From the NCBI RefSeq assembly GCF_003347595.2, contig NZ_QCZK02000024.1, positions 248,001 to 312,000 on the forward strand: a stretch of DNA of 64,000 nt. Reading direction: 5' to 3'. Each line of letters starts with the position of its first letter. Positions within the stretch are counted from its first letter, which is position 1. Made by a program: the position numbers and the translations under genes. This document shows positions 52,032 through 61,203 of this stretch, piece by piece. This stretch comes from Botryobacter ruber (GTDB lineage Bacteria; Bacteroidota; Bacteroidia; Cytophagales; Hymenobacteraceae). Below the pieces are notes generated by a model, which ran no database searches, had not been told where the DNA came from, and saw nothing but the letters and a program-made list of their open reading frames with translations.

Positions 52032-52508
52032 ATGTTTCTCGACTGGATTACAGTAATCGCGCTGATCGCCATTGGGCTTACCCTGATCATTGTGGAGCTC
52101 ATTTTTGTACCGGGCACCACGCTTGTAGGCATACTGGGCTTTGTGCTGATCATAGCAGGCATCTGGATCGGGTACGCCACCCTGGGCACCGGAACCGGCC
52201 ACCTGGTGCTGGCTACCACGGTGCTGCTTGGCTTTTTTGTCGTATTCTACAGCTTACGCTCCGATGCCTGGACACGCTTTGCCCTGAAAAACCGGATAGA
52301 GTCGCGGGTAAACGATGAGCTCCTGCACAAGTTCCAGGTTGGGGATAGAGGCAAAGCCATTTCAGCCCTGCGCCCCAAAGGCACTGCGCTCTTTGGCGAG
52401 CAGCAGCAAGAGGTAGAAACAAATGGAGAGTTTGTAAACACCAACGCAACAGTTCGCATTGTTAAGATCACCCACCATAAAATATTTGTAGAAGAAATAA
52501 GCTCATAA
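52032..52508 (+). CDS. NfeD-like membrane protein
   Basis: A 158-residue membrane protein of the short NfeD type. Three hydrophobic segments (about 5-27, 30-50 and 55-77, with [20 protein letters not shown]) precede a C-terminal OB-fold domain (about 95-158, with [20 protein letters not shown] and HKIFVEEIS). Such proteins partner flotillin- or stomatin-like proteins, and the gene for FloA begins 4 bases downstream. The pair probably acts at the inner membrane in lipid-domain organisation. Confidence 0.9.
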   Translation: MFLDWITVIALIAIGLTLIIVELIFVPGTTLVGILGFVLIIAGIWIGYATLGTGTGHLVLATTVLLGFFVVFYSLRSDAWTRFALKNRIESRVNDELLHKFQVGDRGKAISALRPKGTALFGEQQQEVETNGEFVNTNATVRIVKITHHKIFVEEISS

Positions 52509-52512
52509 ACCT

Positions 52513-53502
52513 ATGTTCGAAGATTATTCCGTACTCTTTCTCGTTGCCGGCGGCATCATCCTGCTGCTTATCTTCCTGTACTTCTTCCCGATCAGCCTCT
52601 GGATCACGGCGCTGTTTTCAGGTGTTAAGGTTGGCCTGCTGGAACTGGTGTTCATGCGCATCCGGAAAGTACCGCCAAGCCTTATTGTAAATTCCATGAT
52701 CAACGCCACCAAGGCTGGTATCGATGTAAGTACCGTAGAACTGGAAACACACTTTCTGGCTGGCGGCAATGTACCCAACGTTATCCGGGCGCTTATCTCC
52801 GCCGACAAAGCCAACATTCCGCTCACCTTCAAGCAAGCCACCGCCATCGACCTGGCTGGTCGTAACGTGTTCGAGGCCGTAACGACTTCCGTAAATCCGA
52901 AGGTGATCAACACCACCAGTGTGGCTGCCGTGGCCCAGGATGGTATTCAGTTGCTGGCAAAAGCGCGCGTTACCGTACGGGCCAACATTATGCAGCTGGT
53001 AGGTGGCGCCGGCGAAGAGACTATCCTGGCCCGTGTTGGCGAAGGCATTGTTACCTCCATCGGTTCTTCCTCGTCGCATAAGGTGGTGCTGGAGAGCCCG
53101 GACATTATTTCGAAACTGGTACTGCAGAAAGGCCTGGATGCCGGAACCGCTTACGAGATTCTTTCTATTGATATTGCCGATGTGGACGTAGGCGAGAACA
53201 TTGGCGCCAAACTGCAGATAGACCAGGCCAACGCCGATTTAAAAGTAGCAGAAGCAAAAGCCGAAGAGCGCCGTGCCATGGCCGTAGCCATAGAACAGGA
53301 AATGAAAGCAAAGGCACAGGAAGCACGTGCCTCCGTTATTGCGGCAGAGGTAGAAATTCCGCAGGCCATTGCGGCAGCTTTCCGAAGCGGCAACCTGGGC
53401 ATTATGGACTACTACCGCATGCAGAACATCCAGTCCGACACGGATATGCGCAACTCCATCGCCGATCCGGGACAGGGCGGCTCTCAAAAGCCAAAATCGT
53501 AA
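52513..53502 (+). CDS. floA: Flotillin-like protein FloA
   Basis: A 329-residue membrane scaffold protein. The N-terminal hydrophobic segment (about 8-45) is followed by the FloA/UPF0365 core: [47 protein letters not shown]-like [40 protein letters not shown], and a coiled Ala/Glu-rich stretch ([20 protein letters not shown]). The C-terminus ([20 protein letters not shown]) is also typical. It organises functional membrane microdomains in other bacteria. It forms an operon with the NfeD-like gene and ends at a strong shared terminator. Confidence 0.95.
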   Translation: MFEDYSVLFLVAGGIILLLIFLYFFPISLWITALFSGVKVGLLELVFMRIRKVPPSLIVNSMINATKAGIDVSTVELETHFLAGGNVPNVIRALISADKANIPLTFKQATAIDLAGRNVFEAVTTSVNPKVINTTSVAAVAQDGIQLLAKARVTVRANIMQLVGGAGEETILARVGEGIVTSIGSSSSHKVVLESPDIISKLVLQKGLDAGTAYEILSIDIADVDVGENIGAKLQIDQANADLKVAEAKAEERRAMAVAIEQEMKAKAQEARASVIAAEVEIPQAIAAAFRSGNLGIMDYYRMQNIQSDTDMRNSIADPGQGGSQKPKS

Positions 53503-53521
53503 CAGCAGCCACTATACAAAC

Positions 53522-53566
53522 AAAAGAGGCTGCCCCCAAAATCAGTTCGGGGCAGCCTCTTTTTTA
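53522..53566. terminator. Bidirectional terminator between floA and the lipoprotein gene
   Basis: AAAAGAGGCTGCCCC pairs with GGGGCAGCCTCTTTT around a 12-base loop. T-runs stand on both sides, serving both convergent genes. Confidence 0.92.
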
Positions 53567-53585
53567 TTAATTTTAATTTTGAATC

Positions 53586-54428
53586 TTAGCTTGCGCTCAG
53601 CGTAAAGGTACGGGTTACGCTGTTGAATGGTCCGGGCAGCTGGTTTCCGTTATTATCCACCAGTTCCAGCTTTATCGTATTTTCACCCATCGGCAGGCCT
53701 TCGATAATGTAAGGCAACCAACGGTCCAGCATAAACTCGGTGCCATTAATCGTAGCGCGCACCTTATTGCCGGTAGTCGACAGGTCCGTATTTACCAGGT
53801 AGAAGTCGAGCATGATACGTTCAGCTTCTGCACCGGTGTAGGTACCTTTCGGGCGACTGTAGAACATATGCGGCGCCTTTACATCAAACTCCATACGTTC
53901 AGTTGGCCTTCCTGCCGTTACCATGCGCAGGTCGTAGGCGCCCGGGTGCTTAATGCTCTCGTGGTAGGACCTGGACAGGAACGAAAGGATCACATGGTCC
54001 CCTTCGGCCAGATCTTTGGTGAACTGTGTTTCATAGTGTGCCGTGTAAGGCTCGTTGTCAATAATATTATGGATGTGCTGTCCTTCATGCGAGTTAGCCA
54101 GGTGTTGTGCATTGGAGTGCGGCGTCTGGCGTGTTAGCTGGAAGTTAGTCAGTTCATAAACAAACTCTACCGAACCAGGCTCCACAACGCCGCCTGCCGG
54201 TGGAACCGTTAATCTTAACTGAGCCTCCGGGTTTGAAGGAGAGTTATCAAATGCATACACACGGAGACCATCTTTGGACATAATGGCACCTGAGGGCGTA
54301 GGGCCGGTTGTTGTAGCAGCTACAGAAGTAGTAGTCTGCGTGTCAGTTTCTTGGGTCTGACGCGCTGTATCGCAGGCAGACAACCCCAACAAAGCTACTG
54401 CAGCTAGGGATAGATACGTTTTTTTCAT
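53586..54428 (-). CDS. Hypothetical lipoprotein
   Basis: A 280-residue exported protein. The signal ends ALLGLSACDTARQ with lipobox Cys19. A Thr-rich linker (about 20-45) leads to an all-beta protein. Notable are a His cluster (HSNAQHLANSHEGQHIHNII, about 103-122) and a second HYETQF to HVILSFLSRSYHESIKHPGA stretch, then a last Ig-like repeat ending TVTRTFTLSAS. The His-rich part could bind a metal, which is inference. I recognise no family. The gene is monocistronic and divergent from the 2OG oxygenase gene, 104 bases away. Confidence 0.75.
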   Translation of the reverse strand: MKKTYLSLAAVALLGLSACDTARQTQETDTQTTTSVAATTTGPTPSGAIMSKDGLRVYAFDNSPSNPEAQLRLTVPPAGGVVEPGSVEFVYELTNFQLTRQTPHSNAQHLANSHEGQHIHNIIDNEPYTAHYETQFTKDLAEGDHVILSFLSRSYHESIKHPGAYDLRMVTAGRPTERMEFDVKAPHMFYSRPKGTYTGAEAERIMLDFYLVNTDLSTTGNKVRATINGTEFMLDRWLPYIIEGLPMGENTIKLELVDNNGNQLPGPFNSVTRTFTLSAS

Positions 54429-54532
54429 CTATTTGTAATTTGGTTGAGATATAGGGCTAAGTTAGCGTTTTTATTTTTTGTATATTGCGAACTACGAAAT
54501 ATTTGCGAAAAAGTATACAGTAATTTTAATAT

Positions 54533-55507
54533 ATGAGCGAAATTTTGTTTGATGAAATACCTTCATTGGACTTAGCAGATTTCATGTCAGGCGACGAAAC
54601 GCGCAAAGCCCGGTTTGTGGAGCAGTTGGGGGAAGCTTACCAGAACATCGGCTTTATTGCCCTGCGCAACCATGGGTTGAGCTATGAGCTGACTGACAAG
54701 CTGTATACTACCATCAAAATTTTTTTTGCGCTGCCCGACCCTGTTAAGCAGCAGTACGAAGACCCGGAACTGGCCGGTCAGCGGGGCTATGTGGGCAAAG
54801 GGAAAGAGCATGCCAAAGGCCGCAACACCGGCGACCTGAAGGAGTTTTACCATGTGGGGCAGGAAGTAGAGGATGATGATCCGATAAAGGAAGCTTATCC
54901 TGCCAACATCTGGCCACAAGAAGTACCTGAGCTTGAAGCGGTAACGCTGGAGGCTTATAAAAAGCTGGAAGCTGCCGGCAAGCAGGTGCTCCGGGCCATC
55001 GCGCTGCACCTGGGGCTGGAAGAAAGCTACTTCGATGCCAAAGTGCACAACGGCAACAGCATCCTGCGCCCCATCCATTACTTCCCGATCGAAAACCCGG
55101 ACAATGTGCCTGCCGATGCTGTGCGCGCTGCCGAACATGGCGACATCAACCTGATCACGCTGCTGATGGGCGCCAGTGCCGACGGCCTGCAGGTACTCCG
55201 CCGCGACGGCAAATGGATTCCGATAACCGCCCTGCCGGAGCAGGTGGTGGTAAACGTGGGCGATATGCTGGCGCGCCTCACCAACAACAAGCTCAAATCT
55301 ACAATACACCGTGTGGTAAACCCGCCGCGCGAACTCATGAATACCTCCCGCTACTCTATTCCTTTCTTCATGCACCCACGCTCCGAAATGGACCTGACCT
55401 GCCTGGAAAGCTGTATAGACGAAGCAAATCCGAAAGCCTATCCAGACGCCACCGCAGGCGAGTACCTGAACGAGCGCCTGGTAGAACTGGGACTGAAAAA
55501 AGCATAA
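54533..55507 (+). CDS. 2-oxoglutarate/Fe(II) oxygenase, isopenicillin N synthase-like
   Basis: A 324-residue non-heme iron oxygenase. The N-terminal DIOX_N domain reads IGFIALRNHGLSYELTDKLY; the C-terminal jelly roll holds the iron-binding HxD in EHGDINLITLLMGASADGLQ, the distal His in KSTIHRVVNPP and the 2-oxoglutarate Arg region RYSIPFFMHP. Such enzymes oxidise small molecules, and the substrate is not predictable here. No biosynthetic cluster surrounds it, so an antibiotic role is unlikely. A strong terminator follows. Confidence 0.9.
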   Translation: MSEILFDEIPSLDLADFMSGDETRKARFVEQLGEAYQNIGFIALRNHGLSYELTDKLYTTIKIFFALPDPVKQQYEDPELAGQRGYVGKGKEHAKGRNTGDLKEFYHVGQEVEDDDPIKEAYPANIWPQEVPELEAVTLEAYKKLEAAGKQVLRAIALHLGLEESYFDAKVHNGNSILRPIHYFPIENPDNVPADAVRAAEHGDINLITLLMGASADGLQVLRRDGKWIPITALPEQVVVNVGDMLARLTNNKLKSTIHRVVNPPRELMNTSRYSIPFFMHPRSEMDLTCLESCIDEANPKAYPDATAGEYLNERLVELGLKKA

Positions 55508-55520
55508 GTTATTTTTGCAG

Positions 55521-55558
55521 AAAGAGAGATGGCCAACAGGGCTGTCTCTCTTTTTTTG
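55521..55558 (+). terminator. Terminator of the oxygenase gene
   Basis: AAAGAGAGATGGCC pairs with GGGCTGTCTCTCTTT (two wobbles) and runs into TTTTTTT. It overlaps an in-frame ATG at 55529 of the next gene's frame, which is therefore not the start. Confidence 0.88.
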
Positions 55559-55567
55559 ATTTTGAGC

Positions 55568-56737
55568 ATGAGCCTGCGCTACTACATTTTTCTGCGAGAT
55601 GTCCTTCAGCTTTCCCTTACGGCCTTCGGAGGACCGCAGGCGCACATTGCCATGATGTTTAAGCTGCTCGTTCACCGGCGGCGCTACATTACCGAAAAGG
55701 ACCTGATCGAGCTGAACGCCCTCTGCCAGATCCTGCCAGGCCCAACCTCTACCCAAACCTTAACGGCCATTGGTTTCCGGATTGGCGGCCCTAACCTGGC
55801 GTACCTCACCCTGCTCGTCTGGATAGCCCCGGCGGCTACCGTTATGGCGATTGCTGCTATCGGCATAACCTACCTGCAGCAGAACAACATATCCCTGGAT
55901 TTCCTGCAGTTTGTGCAGCCCATGGCGGTAGGTTTTGTGGCGTATGCCGCCTACAGCATCAGCTCGAAAGTAGTACATACCAAGCTGGCAGTTGGCATCA
56001 TGATCGTTTCTGCCATTGCCGGTTATTTTTTCAACTCGCCCTGGGTCTACCCCCTGCTCCTGATAGCAGCTGGCGTTATTACAGCCTTCCGGTTCAAACA
56101 ACACCCCGAACTGGAGGGGAAGCCGTTGCAAATTCAGTGGTCAAATTTTATCCTGTATGTTGGCGTACTCATTACAGCTGCTGTCATAGGTGGCGCTACC
56201 TCTTCCCTTCCAGTAAGGCTTTTCGAGAACTTCTACCGAAACGGCAGCCTGGTATTCGGCGGCGGACAGGTGCTCATCCCGCTTATGTTCACAGAATTTG
56301 TCAGCTTTAAGAAATACCTGACCGCCGAAGAATTTCTTTCTGGATTTGCCATAGTGCAGGCGCTGCCGGGACCGGTCTTCTCCTTCTGCTCTTTTATCGG
56401 CAACCTGGCTATGCGTGATTATGGCTTCATGGGACAACTGCTGGGGTCTTTTGTTGCCACGCTGGGCATTTTCCTGCCCGGCACTTTCCTTATCTTCTTC
56501 GTGATCCGCTTCTGGGATGGCCTGAAAAAGTATCGTGTCGTTCGGGCCTCCTTAGAGGGCATCAGTGCAGCCAGTTCAGGCATGGTGGTAGCCGCTGCCA
56601 TTATGCTCTACCACCCCATCGAAAACACGCTGCTGAACTTTGGCATTGTGGTTACCACCTTTTGCCTGCTGCAGTTCACCAAAATCCCGCCACCGGTGCT
56701 CATCCTGCTCGGGCTTGGGCTGGGATTTGTACTGTAA
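55568..56737 (+). CDS. chrA: Chromate transporter family protein (ChrA, two-domain)
   Basis: A 389-residue membrane protein with two Chromate_transp domains. The first (about 1-170) opens LRDVLQLSLTAFGGPQAHIA and has LNALCQILPGPTSTQTLTAI; the second (about 195-385) has LVFGGGQVLIPLMFTEFVSF and GFAIVQALPGPVFSFCSFIG. The FGG and PGP signatures occur in both halves, which fits an internal duplication. Members export chromate or sulfate-like anions; resistance is not proven by sequence. ATG 55568 is chosen because the ATG at 55529 lies in the previous gene's terminator. Confidence 0.9.
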   Translation: MSLRYYIFLRDVLQLSLTAFGGPQAHIAMMFKLLVHRRRYITEKDLIELNALCQILPGPTSTQTLTAIGFRIGGPNLAYLTLLVWIAPAATVMAIAAIGITYLQQNNISLDFLQFVQPMAVGFVAYAAYSISSKVVHTKLAVGIMIVSAIAGYFFNSPWVYPLLLIAAGVITAFRFKQHPELEGKPLQIQWSNFILYVGVLITAAVIGGATSSLPVRLFENFYRNGSLVFGGGQVLIPLMFTEFVSFKKYLTAEEFLSGFAIVQALPGPVFSFCSFIGNLAMRDYGFMGQLLGSFVATLGIFLPGTFLIFFVIRFWDGLKKYRVVRASLEGISAASSGMVVAAAIMLYHPIENTLLNFGIVVTTFCLLQFTKIPPPVLILLGLGLGFVL

Positions 56738-56738
56738 G

Positions 56739-57100
56739 TTTAGGAGTTAGAGAGTTTAGGAGGTAGAAAGGTAGAATTTGTAGGGGTTGAAGATTTTCAA
56801 CCCTGTAACAGGGAGGTAGAGAGGTTGGGGGTATTAGCTGTAGAGACACGGTGCCCGCGTCTCCTGCACGAACCACAGAAAAACTTAGTCAATCCTGCTA
56901 TTCCTTAAATCTTCTTAATCGTGTTCAGACAAATCTAATCCTGAAAATTCTAAAATTCTGTAAATCCAGATTCAGACCAACAAAAGCTTTCTGCTCCTGC
57001 CACCATTGCCTCTCCTCCTGGCAATCTGGTAATCTTCTTAATCCTGTTCAGACAAAAAATCAAGTCAATAAGTAAAATCACAAAAATCAGAGGTTCAGAC
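56739..57100 (+). repeat. Composite intergenic repeat, copy D
   Basis: It fills most of the 413-base gap between the convergent chrA and rfbA genes. Modules in order: TTAGGAGTTAGAGAGTTTAG, GGGTTGAAGATTTTCAACCC near 56785-56804, GAGACACG/CGCGTCTC with CTCCTGCACG (about 56843-56870), TTAATCGTGTTCAGACAAAT, a REP-like element (56989-57020), and AATCAGAGGTTCAGACAAT. Confidence 0.82.
56989..57020 (-). repeat. REP-like element inside composite repeat D
   Basis: Reverse copy (CTGCCACCATTGCCTCTCCT). As in copies A and C, the REP-like element is associated with the composite repeat. Confidence 0.75.
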
Positions 57101-57107
57101 AATAAAA

Positions 57108-57129
57108 AAAGCCGGCTTTCACCGGCTTT
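57108..57129 (-). terminator. Terminator of the nucleotide-sugar cluster
   Basis: AAAGCCGG pairs perfectly with CCGGCTTT; on the minus strand TTTTTTATT follows, 21 bases behind the rfbA stop. Confidence 0.9.
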
Positions 57130-57150
57130 TGTCGTTTCTGATAGTTTAGT

Positions 57151-58011
57151 TTACCGCAGCAGGCTGAGCAGGTAATCGCCGTAGCCGCTCTTGCGCAACG
57201 GCTCGGCTACTTTGCGTAGCTGCTCGTCGTTAATGAAGCCCATGCGGTAAGCCACTTCTTCAATAGAGCCGATCTTCAGCCCCTGGCGCTCCTCAATTAC
57301 CTGCACAAACGTAGCAGCCTGCATCAGCGACTGGATGGTACCAGTGTCGAGCCAGGCCGTACCCCTGTCCAGGATACCCACTTTCAGCTTGCCGCGTTGC
57401 AGGTATTCTTTGTTTACATCGGTTATCTCGTACTCGCCGCGTGCACTTGGCTTAAGCGCTTTGGCAATAGCCACCACATCGTTGTCGTAAAAGTACAGTC
57501 CGGGCACCGCATAATGCGACTTTGGCTGCTTCGGTTTCTCTTCTATCGAAACAGCCTTCAGGTCTTTGTCGAACTCCACCACGCCGTAGCGCTCCGGGTC
57601 GTGCACATGGTAGGCATACACCACACCACCATCCGGGTCGTTGTTCTGCTGGAGGAGTTTGCTCATGCCTGATCCGTAGAAGATATTATCGCCCAGCACC
57701 AGGGCTACTTTATCGTTGCCGATAAACTCCTCGCCTATCACAAAAGCCTGCGCCAGTCCGTTTGGCACTTCCTGCACGGCATAGCTGAAGTTACAGCCAA
57801 TCTGACTGCCATCGCCCAGCAAACGTTCAAACATGGGCAGATCGTGTGGTGTAGAGATGATCAGGATATCTTTGATGCCGGCCAGCATGAGCGTAGACAG
57901 CGGGTAGTAAATCATCGGCTTATCGTAAACCGGCATCAGCTGCTTGCTTACAGCCAGCGTCAGGGGGTGCAGGCGTGTACCAGAACCTCCGGCAAGTACA
58001 ATTCCTTTCAT
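57151..58011 (-). CDS. rfbA: Glucose-1-phosphate thymidylyltransferase
   Basis: The 286-residue enzyme makes dTDP-glucose from dTTP and glucose-1-phosphate. The signature loop [20 protein letters not shown] is at residues 8-27, and [19 protein letters not shown] follows directly. [10 protein letters not shown] (metal Asp), the sugar-binding EEKP and GTAWLDTGT are all present. It is a short RmlA without hexapeptide tail. It is the last gene of a minus-strand cluster, 24 bases behind the 4-epimerase gene. rfbC and rfbD, needed for dTDP-rhamnose, are not in the window. Confidence 0.96.
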   Translation of the reverse strand: MKGIVLAGGSGTRLHPLTLAVSKQLMPVYDKPMIYYPLSTLMLAGIKDILIISTPHDLPMFERLLGDGSQIGCNFSYAVQEVPNGLAQAFVIGEEFIGNDKVALVLGDNIFYGSGMSKLLQQNNDPDGGVVYAYHVHDPERYGVVEFDKDLKAVSIEEKPKQPKSHYAVPGLYFYDNDVVAIAKALKPSARGEYEITDVNKEYLQRGKLKVGILDRGTAWLDTGTIQSLMQAATFVQVIEERQGLKIGSIEEVAYRMGFINDEQLRKVAEPLRKSGYGDYLLSLLR

Positions 58012-58035
58012 TTGTTTTCGTTTATTAATAGTCGC

Positions 58036-59040
58036 TTAATCTTTTTTAAGAAAATCCCGGTTGTGCTTATACCACTGGCAGGTGCGGCGCAAACCTTCTT
58101 CAATACTTACCCGTGGCTGATACTCCAGCAGATATGTTGCTTTGGCGATATCGGCTAAACTGTCGCGGATGTCGCCGGGGCGGGTGTTGCCATACACCGG
58201 CTCCACGTTTACCCCTATGGCCGCTTCCACTATTTCCAGTACCTCCAGCAGCGATTTACACGCACCTGTGGCAATGTTGTAGACCTGGTTTACTGCGGCA
58301 GGATTATCGGTTAAGGCTGCCTTTATGTTGGCCTGCACACAATTCTCTACAAACGTAAAGTCGCGGGTCTGCCTTCCGTCGCCATGCAGTTCAGGTGTTT
58401 GCTCCTGCAGCAGCGCATTGATGAACAAGGGGATAACAGCCGCATTCTCCCCCTGCGGGTTCTGCCTGGGCCCAAATATATTGAAGTAGCGCAGCCCTAT
58501 CGTTTCCAGCCCATACATCCTGCTGAACACATCGGCATACAGCTCGTTCACCTGCTTGGAAACGGCATAGGGCGAAAGCGGTTTCCCGGTATGCAATTCT
58601 ACCTTGGGCAACACTTTGCTGTCGCCGTAGACCGACGAAGAAGACGCATAGACAAAGCGCTTTACGCCTGCCTCTTTTGCAGCCGTCAGCATGTTCACGA
58701 AACCGCCCACATTTACCTCGTTGGTCGGCACCGGGTTGCGCACGCTCCGCAGCACAGAACCTAACGCCGCCTGGTGCAGCACCACATCCACACCGGCACA
58801 AGCTGCTGCACAGGCACCCAAATCGCGGATATCCCCTTCCAGCAGCTCGAAAGCCGGATCTGACCTAAACGGAGCCAGGTTGCGGCGATACCCACTCGAG
58901 AAGTTATCCAGCACCCGCACCTTACCTGCACCAAACTGCAAGAGGTACTCTACCAGGTTAGAACCAACAAACCCACCGCCACCTGTCACCAGGAAGGTGA
59001 GGTGGCTGATGGGTTTATTGTGGAACGGCAAATCGTACAA
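58036..59040 (-). CDS. NAD-dependent sugar epimerase, WbpP/TviC-like
   Basis: A 334-residue extended-SDR enzyme. The cofactor loop GGGGFVGSN is near residue 21, the catalytic SSSSVYG and PYAVSKQ (Tyr and Lys of YxxxK) are kept, and LHQAALGSVLRSVRNPVPTN plus FGPRQNPQGENAAVIPLFI resemble WbpP and TviC. Those interconvert UDP-GlcNAc(A) and UDP-GalNAc(A), so a UDP-N-acetylhexosamine 4-epimerase is likely. The N-terminal extension of about 15 residues also matches that branch. The gene lies 9 bases behind rfbB. Confidence 0.88.
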   Translation of the reverse strand: MYDLPFHNKPISHLTFLVTGGGGFVGSNLVEYLLQFGAGKVRVLDNFSSGYRRNLAPFRSDPAFELLEGDIRDLGACAAACAGVDVVLHQAALGSVLRSVRNPVPTNEVNVGGFVNMLTAAKEAGVKRFVYASSSSVYGDSKVLPKVELHTGKPLSPYAVSKQVNELYADVFSRMYGLETIGLRYFNIFGPRQNPQGENAAVIPLFINALLQEQTPELHGDGRQTRDFTFVENCVQANIKAALTDNPAAVNQVYNIATGACKSLLEVLEIVEAAIGVNVEPVYGNTRPGDIRDSLADIAKATYLLEYQPRVSIEEGLRRTCQWYKHNRDFLKKD

Positions 59041-59049
59041 AGCAGCTGA

Positions 59050-60099
59050 TTATCTGTCGGTATACTGTTGCTCGTAATAGGCTTTATAGTTTCCGGAAGT
59101 TACATTGTGGAGCCACTCCGTATTTTCCAGGTACCAGTCTACTGTTTTGCTCAGCCCCTGTTCAAACGTAACAGACGGTTTCCAACCCAGGTTATTCATC
59201 AGTTTGGAAGAATCGATGGCGTAGCGCAGGTCGTGACCGGCACGGTCTTTTACAAAGGTGATCAACTTACGGGAATATCCCTGCGGACGGCCCAGTTTCT
59301 CATCCATCGTATCGCAGAGCAGCTCGATCAGGTCGATATTGCGCCACTCGTTCACGCCGCCAATGTTATAGGTATCGCCCACTTCACCTTTGTGGAAGAT
59401 ATCGTCGATGGCACGGGCATGGTCCAGCACATACAGCCAGTCGCGCACGTTTTCGCCTTTGCCGTAAACCGGCACCGGCTTTTCTTCTTTTATATTGTGG
59501 ATGGCCAGCGGAATCAGCTTTTCAGGGAAGTGGTTCGGGCCATAGTTGTTGGAGCAGTTCGACAGCTTAACCGGCAGGCCGTAAGTGTGGTAGTAAGCCC
59601 GCACAAAGTGGTCGGAACTGGCTTTAGAGGCAGAATAAGGCGAACGCGGATCGTAGGCGGTTTCTTCGGTAAAGAGACCATCCTCTCCCAGTGTGCCATA
59701 TACCTCGTCGGTAGAAACATGGTAGAACAGGTGCTTCTGCAGGTTCTCCTGCCAGTATTTGCGTGCCGTATTCAGCAGGTTAACCGTACCGATTACGTTC
59801 GTATACACAAAAGCCAGCGGATCCACGATAGAGCGGTCTACATGCGACTCAGCTGCCAGGTGGATGACCGCATCGAACTGGTATTTGGCAAAAATGTCAT
59901 CAACATACGCTGCATCTACAATATCACCTTTCAGGAAGGTATAATTTTCCTTCTGCTCGATATCCTCCAGGTTGGCCAGGTTTCCGGCATAGGTCAGGGC
60001 GTCGAGGTTAAAGATCTGGTACTCCGGGTATTTGTTTACAAACAACCTTACCACATGCGAGCCTATAAAACCGGCCCCACCTGTTATTAAAATTTTCAT
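59050..60099 (-). CDS. rfbB: dTDP-glucose 4,6-dehydratase
   Basis: The 349-residue enzyme turns dTDP-glucose into dTDP-4-keto-6-deoxyglucose. The cofactor loop GGAGFIGSHV is at residues 7-16; the catalytic triad region is STDEVYGTLGE and YSASKASSDH; NCSNNYGPNHFPEKLIPLAI and NVRDWLYVLDHARAI are diagnostic for RmlB. It lies 3 bases behind galE and works directly after RfbA. The product may feed 6-deoxy or amino-deoxy sugars. Confidence 0.97.
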   Translation of the reverse strand: MKILITGGAGFIGSHVVRLFVNKYPEYQIFNLDALTYAGNLANLEDIEQKENYTFLKGDIVDAAYVDDIFAKYQFDAVIHLAAESHVDRSIVDPLAFVYTNVIGTVNLLNTARKYWQENLQKHLFYHVSTDEVYGTLGEDGLFTEETAYDPRSPYSASKASSDHFVRAYYHTYGLPVKLSNCSNNYGPNHFPEKLIPLAIHNIKEEKPVPVYGKGENVRDWLYVLDHARAIDDIFHKGEVGDTYNIGGVNEWRNIDLIELLCDTMDEKLGRPQGYSRKLITFVKDRAGHDLRYAIDSSKLMNNLGWKPSVTFEQGLSKTVDWYLENTEWLHNVTSGNYKAYYEQQYTDR

Positions 60100-60102
60100 T
60101 AT

Positions 60103-61140
60103 TTAAACGTTTGTAACTGAATCCTGTAAAGATAACTGCCAGTCCCAGGCGCTTTTCATAGCTTCTTCCAGCGTACTGTTTGTCCGGAAGCCGAGTACTT
60201 CGGTAGCCTTGGTAACATCGGCATAAATTTTTGGCACGTCACCGGCACGGCGCGGGCCCACTTTATAATTCACTTTAACACCGGTAGCACGCTCAAAGGC
60301 TTGCACCGCCTCCAGCACCGTGTTACCGGAACCTGTACCTACGTTAAAGAACTCAATCTTGTCGCCTTTGGCTTCCAGCAGGCGCTCTACAGCCGTTACG
60401 TGTGCCTTCGCCAGATCCACCACATGCACATAATCGCGCACGCAGGTGCCATCGGCAGTATCGTAATCTTCTCCGAAAATTGTTAACTGCTCACGTATGC
60501 CGGCCGCTGTCTGCGTAATGAAAGGCACCAGGTTATTTGGAACACCCAGCGGCAACTCGCCAATTTTAGCAGAAGGATGCGCACCAATCGGGTTGAAATA
60601 ACGCAGAGCGATTGATCTTAAGGTGCTGGCACTCTGGGCAACATCGGAGAGGATTTCTTCGCAGATTTTTTTGGTATTGCCATACGGTGAATTGGCTTTC
60701 TGCACCGGCGTTTGCTCGGTTACCGGCAGGTTTTCGGGAATGCCGTAAACAGTGCAGGAAGAAGAGAATACCAGGTTTGTCACGTTGAACTCACGCATTA
60801 CCTGCAGCAGCGCCACCAGCGACCCCACGTTGTTGTGGTAATACTCCAGCGGCTTCTCTACTGACTCGCCCACGGCTTTGTAAGCAGCAAAGTGAATGAC
60901 GCCTTCCAGCCCAGGTTCCTGCTCAAACACCTCGCGCATGGCTGCAGCATTGGTACAGTCCACGCGGTAGCAGCGGAACTGCTGGCCTGTTATGGCTGTA
61001 ATGCCATCTAAAGCACTTTCTTTAGAATTGGAGAAATTATCGATGATAACAGGTTCGTAGCCCGCTTCGTGCAGTTCCACCACCGTGTGGGAGCCAATAT
61101 AACCGGCGCCTCCGGTCACTAATATTTTTTTCTTTTCCAA
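60103..61140 (-). CDS. galE: UDP-glucose 4-epimerase
   Basis: A 345-residue extended-SDR enzyme. GGAGYIGSHTVVELHEAGYE opens the NAD domain; SSSCTVYG and SPYGNTKKICEEIL give the catalytic Ser and YxxxK; DGTCVRDYVHVVDLAKAHV and GTGSGNTVLEAVQAFERATG are GalE signatures. It converts UDP-glucose and UDP-galactose. It is translated just ahead of rfbB in the same operon, 63 bases behind the acetyltransferase gene. Confidence 0.96.
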   Translation of the reverse strand: MEKKKILVTGGAGYIGSHTVVELHEAGYEPVIIDNFSNSKESALDGITAITGQQFRCYRVDCTNAAAMREVFEQEPGLEGVIHFAAYKAVGESVEKPLEYYHNNVGSLVALLQVMREFNVTNLVFSSSCTVYGIPENLPVTEQTPVQKANSPYGNTKKICEEILSDVAQSASTLRSIALRYFNPIGAHPSAKIGELPLGVPNNLVPFITQTAAGIREQLTIFGEDYDTADGTCVRDYVHVVDLAKAHVTAVERLLEAKGDKIEFFNVGTGSGNTVLEAVQAFERATGVKVNYKVGPRRAGDVPKIYADVTKATEVLGFRTNSTLEEAMKSAWDWQLSLQDSVTNV

Positions 61141-61203
61141 GGCGTATAAGTTTTTCTACTTGTGTTTTCAGGTGATATTATCAGTAGTTCTCTTCAAAGC
61201 TGT